From Ilumatobacter coccineus YM16-304 (GTDB lineage: Bacteria; Actinomycetota; Acidimicrobiia; Acidimicrobiales; Ilumatobacteraceae): DNA of 64,000 bases. Below the pieces are notes generated by a model, which was not told the DNA's origin, made no database searches, and saw nothing but the letters and a program-made list of their open reading frames with translations. Shown in pieces: positions 1 to 8,735 of the stretch; within the stretch, counting starts at the first letter, position 1, and every line of letters begins with the position of its first letter. Position numbers and translations under genes: made by a program. The stretch is taken from positions 806,001-870,000 of the forward strand of contig NC_020520.1 in NCBI RefSeq assembly GCF_000348785.1, in the 5' to 3' direction.

Positions 1-190
1 GCATCGAGAGGAGCGTGTCGTCGGGAGCTGCCACGACGTCGACTTGAAACGCCCGGAAGCCGAGCTCGGCGGCGCGACGGTATGCGGTCATCGACCCAGA
101 CGACGCTCCCGACGCCGTGTCGCCCGCGTGACTGACGAGCATGAGCGGCTCGGCGCACTCGAAGAACGGGTGCGCGTCATCCACTGTCAC
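1..190 (-). CDS. Glycerophosphodiester phosphodiesterase-like protein, N-terminal fragment
   Basis: Only the first ~63 codons lie in the window; the gene runs off the left edge. The reverse-strand frame reads LMLVSHAGD, then AYRRAAELGF, then FQVDVV. This order fits the start of the GDPD TIM barrel, where a first-strand A-H-R-G motif is followed by an A-x-x-A-x-x-x-G helix and an E-x-D-V strand. The family hydrolyses glycerophosphodiesters to glycerol-3-phosphate and an alcohol. Here the usual HRG is HAG and the usual ExDV is QVDV, so catalysis cannot be assumed. Start is either GTG at 190 (or GTG at 184) or ATG at 142. Divergent from the regulator starting at 217, with almost no space between them. 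A fragment, so moderate confidence. Confidence 0.5.
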   Translation of the reverse strand, partial: MTVDDAHPFFECAEPLMLVSHAGDTASGASSGSMTAYRRAAELGFRAFQVDVVAAPDDTLLSM

Positions 191-216
191 GCCTTCTGAC
201 TACTCTCGTTCTTCGG

Positions 217-3200
217 ATGGCGCAAGTAGCGGGGGTGAGCGAGAGCGATCTCGATGGCAACCGTCTCGTCGTCGATGTCTTCGGGCCGACGGTCGTGCGA
301 GTCGATGGTCGGCCCGTCGAGCTCGGTCGCAAGCAGGTTCGTCAGCTGGTCGCCGCGTTCGCTGTTCGGCGTGACTGGGTCTCGGCTGATGCGCTGATCG
401 ATCATCTCTGGGCCGACGCTCTGCCGGCCCACCCGCGCAAGGCGCTGAACGTCGCGCTCTCTCGTCTTCGGTCTGCACTGGGCGGTCTCGGCGAACGTCT
501 CGAAGTGGCGGGCAACGACTATCGACTCCGCACGGATTCGGTCGACGTCGAGCGGTTCACCGAACTCATCGAATCGGCGCGAGGGCTCGATCGACGGGCA
601 GCGGTCGAGGCGTACGAGGAGGCACTCGCACTCTGGACGGCCCCGCCGTTCTCCGACGAGTTCGAGTCTCCGGCGGTGGTCGCTCGACGGCTCAGCCTCG
701 AAGAACTCCGCTGGTTCGCGACCGTTCGTCTCGCTGAGCTGTGTAACGAGCTCGGCGAACCCGAGCGGGCCGTCGAAGTCTCCGCCCGCCTCGTCGACGA
801 CAGCACGGTCCGCGAGCGAGCGGTCATCGCGCATGCGACGGGGCTCGCGATGCTCGGCCGGAAATCGGAGGCGCTCTCGATGGTCGCCGCTGCGGTCAGC
901 GGGCTCCGTGACCAGCTGGGCCTCGAACCGTCGCCAGGGTTGCTCGCCACCGAGCAGGCGCTGCTCGCCGAGAGCTTCGAACTCGAGGCAGGCTCGGTGA
1001 AGCGGGTCAGGCCCGACACCGGTGTGTTCGTGGGGAGAGCCGGTGAGCTCGAGACGTTGAAGGCGGTCGAGCCTGGGCGAAGCATCTCGGTGATCGCCGA
1101 GGCGGGCACCGGAAAGACGGCGCTCCTCGACCGTTTCGGTGAGCTGGTGGTGGACGCTGGTGGCGTGGTGGCTCGGGTCGACGTCGTGGCGACTCCGGAG
1201 CGCCCGCTCGACACGATCGCCCACCTGTGCCTCGCTCTGTGCGAGTTGCCGCCGCCATCGGGCGAGCTCGACACCACGGGTGAGTTCGCTGCGGCACTCG
1301 CGAGGATCTGCCCCGAACTCGGGATCCCACGGTCGGGTTCGCTGACTCGCGACGCACTCTTCGACGACCTCACCCGATTCGTCGAACGGCGCGGCCGTCA
1401 AGCCGTGATCATCGTCGATGACGCGCATTGGATCGACAGCGGATCGGCCGAGGTGCTGTCTCGGCTCATCCATCGAGGTCGGCTCGCCATCGTGGTCGGC
1501 TTGCGTCCGGTTGACGACCACCGCTTCGACTTCCTGCAGGTCGCCGACGAGTCGCCGGTGGAGCGCGCTGACGACGCACCGGCCGGTCGTTGCGAACCGC
1601 TGCATCTGCAGCCCGTGGAGCGGAGCGATGTGGTGGCGCTCGTGGCCAGCCGCTCCACGCGAGCGGTCGACGACGCGTTCATCGATGATCTCATTCGTGC
1701 GTCGGGCGGCAACACGCTGTTTCTGCGGTTGCTGATCGACCGCTGGGTCGAAGGACGGGCGTCCGACGACGAGTTGCCGTCGTCGATCCTGGTCACCGTC
1801 AGCGAACGCCTCGATCTGTTGGCGAAGTCGGTCGTCGACACGCTGCAGGTCGCTGCCGCACTCGGCTCGACCTTCGAACTGCACACGATCCGCCAACTCC
1901 GGCCGAACGTCGACGCCGACCTCCCGGCCGCAGTGGCTGCCGGCATCATCCGCGTCGACGCGGCGTCCGAATCGGCATCGTTCGTCCACGCGGTGGTCGC
2001 CGACGCGTGCTACCAATTGCTCGGCGAAGGCCGACGGATCGCGATCCACGAGGACATCGCCTTCGTGCTCGAGGGCGACCGAGCCGCCCAGGCAGAGATC
2101 GCTCGCCACCATGTCGCTGCGGCGCCGCTCGATCCCGAACGGGCTGTGTGGACGAGCATCCGAGCAGCGTCGGAGTTCATCGTCGGTTTCGACTGGGAAA
2201 CTGCCGCCCAGCATCTCGACACTGCGGCGTCATTGGTCGACGAACTCGACCTCGACGACGTGTCACTCCGTGCTCACGTGCTCGTTCGGCGCGGCGCGGT
2301 GGGTCGCGCACTGTCGTCGACCGACTATCTCCACGACCTCTTCCACGGCGCCGAGTTGGCGCGAGAGGCCGGCGACGACGAACTGTTCGTCGTGGCGGTC
2401 ACCGAGATGTGTGGCCACGGCCAGACCACCCGCGCCGGCGATCTCGACCCGCGAGTGGCCGGTCTGCTCGATGAAGCGCTCAGCCTCTCGATCGCCCCGG
2501 CGCTTCGAGCCGAGCTGTGCGCGGCGAGCGTTCCGCTGTTCTCCACGTCGAATCAGGCCGATCGCGGACGAGCGCTGTATCACGAAGCCTGGCGCATCGC
2601 TCGCGACCTCGGGGACACGTTCGTCGAGTCGGCAGTCATCGGCCACGCCCATCTCGGCTTCGCCCATCCCGACGACTTCGAGTTGCTGGCGGGAGCGGCC
2701 CAACGGATGACCGACATCGCGGGGAACGACGCGGACCTGATCTGGGAAGCGGCGTTCGTGCGTTTCGAGTGTTCGGTCATCAGAGGTGATGCGGCGGCGG
2801 CGCAGCAGGCGATCGACGAGATGCGTCTGTACACCGGAAAGGTCGGTCGTCGACCGCGCGACTTCGGTATGGCGTTCAGTGAGAGCGCACACTCGCGACT
2901 GCGCGGTGAACTGGAAGCGGCCGAGCGGCACGCAGAGTCCGCGCTGTCGATCGGGCTCGAGCGCTTCGACGCGACCTGGGCGCTCACGGTGTACGGGCTG
3001 CTCCTGCTCGGTATTCGTCGAGAGCAAGGGAGAGCCGGCGAACTCGAGGCGGCGATCGCCGAGATGCTCGCCGGACAGCCGGACTATCTGCCCTTCCACT
3101 CCGTCGCATCGGTGGTGGCGGTGGAGAGTGGTGAGCTCGATGTGGCGCGCGCTCACATCGACGTGCTCGCCCGCGACCGATTCGGTGGGATCGTGCGCGA

Positions 3201-3489
3201 CGTGCACTACACATCGGTGATTCTCCTCGCGGCGCCAGCGGTCGCATCGGTCGGCGAACAAGGCGAGATCGAGGCGCTGGAGGCGTTGCTGCGTCCCTTC
3301 TCGGGGCGAATGAGCTGGAACGGTGCTGCCAGCGATGGAGCGATCGACGGCGCCCTCGCGCTGCTGGCCTCCGCACGTGGCGACGCCTCGGCGGCGGAGC
3401 GCTACCGGCTCGCCGCAGCGTCGCTCGAGTCTCGATTCAGACAATTGCGTTCGGAGATCTCGACGTCGGCCCAGACGCACGCGAGTTGA
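217..3489 (+). CDS. SARP-type transcriptional regulator with AAA ATPase domain
   Basis: A 1090-residue regulator. Residues 17-105 are an OmpR-type winged helix of the SARP class (FGPTVVRVDGRPVEL, then KALNVALSRLR). Residues 110-255 are the helical bacterial transcriptional activator (BTAD) domain. FVGRAGELE near 271 opens an AAA/NACHT-like ATPase with Walker A EAGTGKT (295-301) and Walker B IIVDDAHW (about 399-406). The rest is alpha-helical, TPR-like sequence, as in large signal-integrating regulators that couple ATP binding to DNA binding. No ligand or target can be named. ATG at 217 has no clear Shine-Dalgarno; GTG at 235 is an alternative that keeps the DNA-binding domain intact. Its last 88 bp overlap the 3' end of the convergent lipase gene. 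Confidence 0.85.
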   Translation: MAQVAGVSESDLDGNRLVVDVFGPTVVRVDGRPVELGRKQVRQLVAAFAVRRDWVSADALIDHLWADALPAHPRKALNVALSRLRSALGGLGERLEVAGNDYRLRTDSVDVERFTELIESARGLDRRAAVEAYEEALALWTAPPFSDEFESPAVVARRLSLEELRWFATVRLAELCNELGEPERAVEVSARLVDDSTVRERAVIAHATGLAMLGRKSEALSMVAAAVSGLRDQLGLEPSPGLLATEQALLAESFELEAGSVKRVRPDTGVFVGRAGELETLKAVEPGRSISVIAEAGTGKTALLDRFGELVVDAGGVVARVDVVATPERPLDTIAHLCLALCELPPPSGELDTTGEFAAALARICPELGIPRSGSLTRDALFDDLTRFVERRGRQAVIIVDDAHWIDSGSAEVLSRLIHRGRLAIVVGLRPVDDHRFDFLQVADESPVERADDAPAGRCEPLHLQPVERSDVVALVASRSTRAVDDAFIDDLIRASGGNTLFLRLLIDRWVEGRASDDELPSSILVTVSERLDLLAKSVVDTLQVAAALGSTFELHTIRQLRPNVDADLPAAVAAGIIRVDAASESASFVHAVVADACYQLLGEGRRIAIHEDIAFVLEGDRAAQAEIARHHVAAAPLDPERAVWTSIRAASEFIVGFDWETAAQHLDTAASLVDELDLDDVSLRAHVLVRRGAVGRALSSTDYLHDLFHGAELAREAGDDELFVVAVTEMCGHGQTTRAGDLDPRVAGLLDEALSLSIAPALRAELCAASVPLFSTSNQADRGRALYHEAWRIARDLGDTFVESAVIGHAHLGFAHPDDFELLAGAAQRMTDIAGNDADLIWEAAFVRFECSVIRGDAAAAQQAIDEMRLYTGKVGRRPRDFGMAFSESAHSRLRGELEAAERHAESALSIGLERFDATWALTVYGLLLLGIRREQGRAGELEAAIAEMLAGQPDYLPFHSVASVVAVESGELDVARAHIDVLARDRFGGIVRDVHYTSVILLAAPAVASVGEQGEIEALEALLRPFSGRMSWNGAASDGAIDGALALLASARGDASAAERYRLAAASLESRFRQLRSEISTSAQTHAS

Positions 3490-4754
3490 CCACCGGTTCC
3501 GAAGGTCTCGTCGAGCCACTCGAGCCCTGCCGCGATCTCCGCAGGGTCGAGCGTTCGCCTGACTTCGAGCGTCGAGATGAACCCGACCACGATCGCGAGG
3601 TCGGCCACGGCGTAGTTCATCGAGGTGAGGCTCATCGAGCGGACTCGGGACTGCAGTTCGGCGAGTTTGCGTCGCTCCAACGAGTCGTCGACGACGGGTT
3701 GTTTCGCGGCGCTCGATCCGTCGCGGAAGGTGCGTGACGGGTCGGGCGCGGCCGGCGGCAGCACGTTCGGCGACCAGAGCCGCGCGTACTGCCCCGGGCC
3801 CAGATCGACGAGGTCGTTCACGTAGGTCGCTTCGAGGCTGACCTTCAGCCAGCGCCCGAGCAGCGAGAGCATGCTCACCGACTGGAGCGACTGTGCGATC
3901 CTCGAGTTGCTCGTCATGTGTCGTACCGCGTCGACGGCGAACCATTCGCCGCCGCTGCGCCAGGTGTCTTCCGGTCGTCGGCGAATCGTGGTCGACACCT
4001 GCTCGCCGAAACTGCCCGACACGCCGCCGTCGACGAGCACCTCGCGGCGCAGTGCACGCGGCGCCCGAACGTGCCCGGTTCCCGGCAGCGCCGTCGATGC
4101 CTTCGCCGCGTCGGCGAGGCTGTAGCCCGAACCGAGGGCAGTGCCGTAGACCGGCTCGAACGGCTCCCCGCCAGCCGTGAAGTAATAGGGGAGCCCAGAG
4201 GCGAGACCCGAGGCACAGATCGTGTGACGTCGGGTGGACGCAACGCTGTCGAGCGGTGTCGTCCGACCCTGCGTGACGACGTCGACGACATCGCGCTGGT
4301 AGGCGCCGGCGAGCCGGCGCACGAGATTGAGTCCGAGTGGGAAGATCGAGATGCCGATCACGACGGACCACGGCGACTGCGACATCGCTTGCGGCCCGAC
4401 CACGCCGAGAGCGGCGAGGAGCAGCCAGCCGAGCGCCGCGAGTGTGACGACGCCGAGCAGCGCGATGATGCATCGCTTGGTCGTGCGATGCGGAAGCAGT
4501 CGGTCGTGTCCGATCCGGTTGCGGACCTCGGCGAGTCGGGCGGCGGCCTCGGCGGGTGTGTCGGTCGCTCCGGCGAGCGCGGCGTTGAGGATCGAGCCGC
4601 CGCTGACCGACACGATCTCGTCGATGTCGTCCCACTTGTCTGGTCGCCGTCCGACGCCGTGCTCAGGGAGTCCGTCCGACCACAGGAAGTAGCTGATCGC
4701 CCCGATCGATCCGAGCGTCGCTCGATGGCTGCCTCCCGAGAGCAGCAGCCTCAT
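3402..4754 (-). CDS. Patatin-like phospholipase with two internal membrane segments
   Basis: A 450-residue protein. The patatin features are a glycine-rich oxyanion strand at the extreme N-terminus (LLLSGGSHRATLG), a nucleophile elbow SVSGG with Ser51 (first Gly of GxSxG replaced by Ser) and a DGG dyad motif with Asp242. The family are Ser-Asp dyad lipid acyl hydrolases. Between Ser and Asp lie two hydrophobic segments, about 96-117 and 128-147, with a basic stretch before the first, so the enzyme is probably membrane anchored. I chose ATG 4754 because the oxyanion motif starts there; upstream in-frame codons add a low-complexity basic tail. It faces the CHAT/sigma gene across 128 bp and overlaps the SARP gene tail-to-tail by 88 bp. 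Substrate unknown. Confidence 0.8.
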   Translation of the reverse strand: MRLLLSGGSHRATLGSIGAISYFLWSDGLPEHGVGRRPDKWDDIDEIVSVSGGSILNAALAGATDTPAEAAARLAEVRNRIGHDRLLPHRTTKRCIIALLGVVTLAALGWLLLAALGVVGPQAMSQSPWSVVIGISIFPLGLNLVRRLAGAYQRDVVDVVTQGRTTPLDSVASTRRHTICASGLASGLPYYFTAGGEPFEPVYGTALGSGYSLADAAKASTALPGTGHVRAPRALRREVLVDGGVSGSFGEQVSTTIRRRPEDTWRSGGEWFAVDAVRHMTSNSRIAQSLQSVSMLSLLGRWLKVSLEATYVNDLVDLGPGQYARLWSPNVLPPAAPDPSRTFRDGSSAAKQPVVDDSLERRKLAELQSRVRSMSLTSMNYAVADLAIVVGFISTLEVRRTLDPAEIAAGLEWLDETFGTGGQLACVWADVEISERNCLNRDSSDAAASR

Positions 4755-4882
4755 CGCACACCTGAGTGGTTGCCCATCAGGGGATTGTTGCTCATCGACG
4801 CGTGTCAACCGAACCGGTCGTCGCCACGTCAGTGTGGGCCGATGAACCCGAACGTACCGCCGATCTTCTACCTTCTTGCAGA

Positions 4883-6019
4883 ATGACCGACACAACCGCA
4901 CACCCAGGTGTCGCTCCGCCGGACCCTGCGCCGGTGTTGCTCGCCGGCTCGTCGCCGGTCGACAAGGTCGAGTTGGCGATCGATGCCGAGTTCGACCTGA
5001 TCGAGAACTCGGTCCAGCTCGGAAGCCACCGACAGCACCTCCGGATCGTGCTGAGTCGAGACACCGAAGCTGGCGAACTCGTCGCCAAGATGCTCGGCGA
5101 GAAGCCGTCGGTCGTGCACTTCTCGGGTCACGGCAATCAGCAGTCTGAGCTGTTCTTCGAGAACGAGCATGGCCAGTCGGTGGCGGTCGGGGTCGATCAG
5201 CTCTCGAAGATGTTCGCCGGGTTCAGCGGAGTCGTCCGGTGTGTCGTCTTGAACGCGTGCTATTCGGTGCCGCAGGCCGAGGCGATCGCGCACCACGCCG
5301 ACTGCGTCGTCGGCATGTCGGACCGCGTGTCGGATGCAGCGGCGCACACGTTCGCGACGAACTTCTACAAGGCGATGGCGAGCGGACGCGACGTGGCGAC
5401 CTCGTTCGACCTCGCCGTTGTGAACATCGATCTCGCCGGCATTCCGGAGGCGAAGACGCCGGCGTTGTTCGGTCGGGAGCGGGCCGCGATGCTCGTGTTC
5501 GACGGACAGCAGGTCGACGACAAGGAGGTCACGACCTCGGTCGTCGCCGGGATCGAAGCGATCGCGCGGCAGCTGTACGAGTCGGAGTACCTGTCGTTGG
5601 TGCGGCTCGCGAGCACGATCATCGACAGCGTGTCGGTCTGCGAGGGGATCGTGCAGGAGGCGTTCGTCGAGATCCTCACGACCGAGATGAGCCCGATCGT
5701 GACGGGCGTGGACGGTGTGCTCGCCGTGCTCCGGAAGCTGGTGCTCGACATCGCACAGGATCGTCGAGACGTCGCTCAGCAGTTGTTCCCGGCCCAGCTT
5801 CCTCCGACCGCGACCTCGGCGTCCGACGAGGTGACCAAGGTGCTGCGGGCGATCCAGTCGCTCGCACAGGACGAGGCTCAAGCGCTGGTGCTGTCGCAGT
5901 TGTCGAAGCTCGACCCGGCGACGATCTCGTCGACACTCGGCATGGAGCAGGGCCATCTCGACGAGACGATCAGAATGGCACTCGACAACGTCGGCTCGCT
6001 GCTCGAGGCACTCGGATGA
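4883..6019 (+). CDS. CHAT-domain protease fused to an ECF sigma-factor-like C-terminus
   Basis: A 378-residue protein in two halves. Residues ~15-210 read as a CHAT (caspase-like) peptidase: SVVHFSGHG with His83, then VVLNACYS with Cys126, the expected His/Cys dyad after two beta strands. Residues ~228-295 resemble sigma-70 region 2 of ECF factors (ARQLYESEYLSLVRLA, GIVQEAFVEIL). Residues ~317-376 resemble region 4 (LRAIQSLAQDEAQALVLSQL, a helix-turn-helix around ISSTLGMEQGHLDETI, then LDNVGSLLEAL). The sigma assignment is my alignment from memory of family consensus. Start ATG 4883 is used because translation upstream is low-complexity and would run across the divergent promoter. The stop overlaps the next ATG (ATGA), indicating coupling to the membrane protein. 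It could instead be a CHAT protein with an unrelated helical tail. Confidence 0.72.
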   Translation: MTDTTAHPGVAPPDPAPVLLAGSSPVDKVELAIDAEFDLIENSVQLGSHRQHLRIVLSRDTEAGELVAKMLGEKPSVVHFSGHGNQQSELFFENEHGQSVAVGVDQLSKMFAGFSGVVRCVVLNACYSVPQAEAIAHHADCVVGMSDRVSDAAAHTFATNFYKAMASGRDVATSFDLAVVNIDLAGIPEAKTPALFGRERAAMLVFDGQQVDDKEVTTSVVAGIEAIARQLYESEYLSLVRLASTIIDSVSVCEGIVQEAFVEILTTEMSPIVTGVDGVLAVLRKLVLDIAQDRRDVAQQLFPAQLPPTATSASDEVTKVLRAIQSLAQDEAQALVLSQLSKLDPATISSTLGMEQGHLDETIRMALDNVGSLLEALG

Positions 6020-7245
6020 GAAGCGACGAAGAGCTCCGACCGGTGATGGCCCGCATTCGTGCGGCCGTCGACGAGCGCACCGCTGGCGTCGTCGTGTCAC
6101 CGCCACCGTTCGAGACGATCCTCGCACGCGCCCAGGGCCAACCGCCCACGCCGCCCACCGCCGCACCGCTGCCGCTTCCCGCCGTCGCAAGCGGGCCCGG
6201 TGGTACCGCTGCAGGGACCGGCGCTGGAGGGACCGGTGCCGCAGGGGCGGCGGTGGGCGCGAGCACGCTGCCGGCCGCCTCGTTCGTTCCGGTCCCCTCG
6301 CTCGGGGGCGCCCGCGTCGTCAGGAATCGCATCGACGCCCCGGCGCCAGAGACCTCGGCTTCGGTGCCGAGCGGCACCGGGGGCCGTCGCCGCGGATCGC
6401 TCGCGGTGAAACTGCTCGTCCCGGTCGTGGCGGTCGCCGCAGCCGCAGTGTTCTTCCTGGTCCGGGGCGGGCAAGAAGACAGCACCGACGCACAGCCGGC
6501 GACGGACGGCGTTCGAGACGCAGTGCAGCCCGACGTCGACACGACGGCCGAAGCGCCCGACGACGGCGATCCTGCGGAACAGGACGACGAGGCCGAAGCA
6601 CCAGACGACGGCGGTCCGGCGGAACAGGATGACGAGGCTGGTGCCGACGCCGATCGAGATGCGCTGGGAGATCCCGGTGATGAACCCGCGGGTGACGACG
6701 TCGTTGCCGCGTCCGACGATGCCGCGAACGACGTCCAGCCGGGCGTCGAGTCGGCGGACGATCCGGTCGTCGTCGACGCCGAGCCGGCCGTGGAGCCGGT
6801 CGTGGAAGAACCATCCTCGAGCGAACCGTCCGCCGAGGAGCCGGTCGGCGAAGACGCCCCGGCGCCGACGGCCGAAGAGCAACCGGCGCCGAACACCGAG
6901 GCTGCGTTGGACGAACGACTGCAGCGCCGAGCCGAGATGTTCATCACCTCGCTGGTCGATGTCGATGCTGCGGCGTACGAGACGTTCTTCGGCCCGCAAT
7001 GCGATCGGGAACAGGCCGGCCGCATCGTGGATGACTTCGATCGCTACGCCGAGATGTGGGCAGGCTTCCGTCCGCGGATCACGTCGTTCATCTCGGGGCC
7101 AGACAGCGGAACGACCAGCCTCGTGTATTTCATCGAGGAGGCGGGAGGGGACTTGGGAGCGTCCCTGCCGTGGGAGTTCATCGACGATGAGTGGTATCCC
7201 GATACCTGCGACGTCAACGCCACGGTGTTCGGCCGGGGAGGCTGA
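6016..7245 (+). CDS. Single-pass membrane protein, possible anti-sigma partner of the CHAT/sigma protein
   Basis: A 409-residue protein starting in an ATGA overlap with the CHAT/sigma gene. Residues 1-45 are a short, charged, probably cytoplasmic segment (ELRPVMARIRAAVDE, then PPPFETILARA) like the leading part of actinobacterial proteins encoded after ECF sigma genes. A Pro/Ala/Gly linker follows, then a basic stop (RRRGS) and one transmembrane helix at about 129-149. Outside lies a long acidic, disordered-looking region (about 152-300) with a repeated APDDGxPAEQDDEA unit, and a compact C-terminal domain (about 303-409) with two Cys. No zinc-binding HxxxCxxC motif of the ZAS class is present. 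The topology and gene order fit a membrane anti-sigma or sensor; the role is inference. Confidence 0.6.
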   Translation: MRSDEELRPVMARIRAAVDERTAGVVVSPPPFETILARAQGQPPTPPTAAPLPLPAVASGPGGTAAGTGAGGTGAAGAAVGASTLPAASFVPVPSLGGARVVRNRIDAPAPETSASVPSGTGGRRRGSLAVKLLVPVVAVAAAAVFFLVRGGQEDSTDAQPATDGVRDAVQPDVDTTAEAPDDGDPAEQDDEAEAPDDGGPAEQDDEAGADADRDALGDPGDEPAGDDVVAASDDAANDVQPGVESADDPVVVDAEPAVEPVVEEPSSSEPSAEEPVGEDAPAPTAEEQPAPNTEAALDERLQRRAEMFITSLVDVDAAAYETFFGPQCDREQAGRIVDDFDRYAEMWAGFRPRITSFISGPDSGTTSLVYFIEEAGGDLGASLPWEFIDDEWYPDTCDVNATVFGRGG

Positions 7246-7444
7246 GCTTGCAGGCTGTGCGGCCTGACTCGAAACCCATCTCATGCAGCCGACACCGACC
7301 GGCGATTCGCGTCGGCGAGCGACGGGTCGACGGTGCGTCGTACCGCTTTCACGTGATTCGCGTCAACCGATCGACGAGGTGCGGCGTCTGTGTTGCTGAT
7401 TCGGAGCCGATGGGGCTCCGTTCGACTGAAGGGCACAGATCATC

Positions 7445-8548
7445 ATGACGAAGAACAGCGCGAGCGCCAGTCGGCTGCGAAGCCGATGGGCAGCGATCGG
7501 GGCAGCAGTGGCCGTCACCATCGGGGCTGGTGGACTCGGCCTCGTCAACGCTCAGAGTGCAACGAGCGACGGCCTCACCTACGTCCCGCTCACACCATGT
7601 CGCCTCGCCGACTCTCGGCCCGGAACCGACAACGTCGGGCCGTACGACGAGCGGATCGGAGCGACCACGCAGAAATTCAGCTTCGACGGCCGCGGCACCA
7701 GCGGCGACTGCGCGCTGCCGGCGAACGCCGAGGCACTCACCATGAACGTGACCGGGATCCAGCCCGACGCGAACAGCTTCTACACGCTGTATCCGGAGGA
7801 TCTGGCATCGCCACCGCTCGCCGCGCACCTCGTGCTCGGCGCGCTGACGGTGACCGAGAACGAAGTGACGGTCACGCTCGACGACGACGGGGAGTTCACC
7901 CTCTTCAACAACGCCGGGACCAGTCACGTGGTCATCGACGTGCTCGGAGCCTTCGTCGGAGCCGAGCGCACATCGTGCGACACGACGGCGATCGTGCGAG
8001 GCACCGCCGGGTTCTACATCGGCGACGCGGGTGTGTTCGTCACGTTCGATGATCCGTTGCCGACGGCCACCTACACGCTCTTGATCCAGACGAACAACAC
8101 CGGTGGCTATTCGACGACGACCGAGGCGACGTACTTCAACCCGTTGAAGAAGACGGCGACCGGTTTCCAGATTCAGCACAAGACCACCGACGACGACACG
8201 CCGCTCGCGGTCGACCAGAGCGTCGGACTCGATTGGGTGGTCATGTACGACGGTGACGAGTGTGCGACTTCGGACTCGTCCACGATCGTGCGCGGCACGA
8301 CCGGCTTCGGCATCGGTGATGCCGGTGTCGTGGTCACGTTCGCCGATCCACTGCCCGATGCCGACTACAGCCTGTTCATCCAGCCGAACAACAACGGCGG
8401 GTACTCGACGACGACCGAGGCGACGTACTTCAACCCGTTGAAGAAGACGGCGACCGGCTTCCAGATTCAGCACAAGACCACCGACGACGACACGCCGCTG
8501 GCCGTCGACCAGAACGTCGGCATCGACTGGATGGTCGTCTACGACTGA
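7445..8548 (+). CDS. Secreted protein: one surface module plus two H-type-lectin-like repeats
   Basis: A 367-residue exported protein with a twin-basic n-region (SRLRSRW), a hydrophobic core (IGAAVAVTIGAGGLGLV) and probable signal peptidase cleavage after NAQSA. Residues ~45-172 form one copy of the surface module described for the proteins at 18242, 32594 and 59644: LTPCRLADSR, FDGRGTSGDC, MNVTGIQP, FNNAGTSHVVIDVLGAF. Residues ~177-270 and 275-367 are two copies of a ~98-residue unit (IVRGTxGFxIGDAG, then STTTEATYFNPLKK) with an H-type-lectin or phage-receptor-binding beta-sandwich flavour; that fold call is weak. The signal peptide and module are paralogous to the next gene. A 60-bp hairpin element lies 36 bp past the stop. 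Function unknown, probably a surface or secreted binding protein. Confidence 0.7.
   Translation: MTKNSASASRLRSRWAAIGAAVAVTIGAGGLGLVNAQSATSDGLTYVPLTPCRLADSRPGTDNVGPYDERIGATTQKFSFDGRGTSGDCALPANAEALTMNVTGIQPDANSFYTLYPEDLASPPLAAHLVLGALTVTENEVTVTLDDDGEFTLFNNAGTSHVVIDVLGAFVGAERTSCDTTAIVRGTAGFYIGDAGVFVTFDDPLPTATYTLLIQTNNTGGYSTTTEATYFNPLKKTATGFQIQHKTTDDDTPLAVDQSVGLDWVVMYDGDECATSDSSTIVRGTTGFGIGDAGVVVTFADPLPDADYSLFIQPNNNGGYSTTTEATYFNPLKKTATGFQIQHKTTDDDTPLAVDQNVGIDWMVVYD
7972..8545. repeat. Internal 294-bp tandem duplication
   Basis: Two copies of a 98-codon unit offset by exactly 294 bp (for example CGGTTTCCAGATT at 8161 and CGGCTTCCAGATT at 8455). Stretches around 8110-8215 and 8404-8509 are nearly identical in DNA, while the first third of each unit has diverged. 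Confidence 0.85.
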
Positions 8549-8584
8549 TCCAACGGCGTCCTGACGTCGTTCAGGCCACCCCGT

Positions 8585-8644
8585 GAAATGTGAGCTCACC
8601 GCGCCGAGATCGGCGCGGAGGGCTCACATTTCCGCGTTCGGCCT
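8585..8644. repeat. 60-bp hairpin element, copy 1
   Basis: Contains nested inverted repeats: AAATGTGAGC pairs with GCTCACATTT, and inside it CCGCGCCGA pairs with TCGGCGCGG around a 2-nt loop. It lies 36 bp after the stop of the secreted protein at 7445-8548. A second copy is at 9982-10041. Likely a transcription terminator or a REP-like mobile hairpin. Confidence 0.75.
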
Positions 8645-8735
8645 GGTGCGCCGTGTCAACCAGTTCGACGCGGTCGGCGTCTGGAGAGGTGACGGGGCGA
8701 TCAGCGCCTCGCACGACGAACCGGGAGACACGATC

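Noticed and set aside
187-2214. A 675-codon open frame on the minus strand under the SARP gene
   Set aside because: Arg/Asp/His-rich composition, no domain motif, and full overlap with a gene that has clear domains; high-GC DNA produces such long antisense frames. The same applies to the long frames at 2263-4635, 12874-13454 and 61408-63663.
4755-4882. Extended N-termini of patatin and CHAT genes crossing the shared promoter
   Set aside because: In-frame extensions are basic, low-complexity and mutually overlapping; conserved motifs begin at the ATGs chosen.
8585-8644. CRP-type operator (TGTGA-N6-TCACA)
   Set aside because: The sequence reads TGTGAGCTCACC inside a larger, structurally conserved hairpin placed after a stop codon, not in a promoter.
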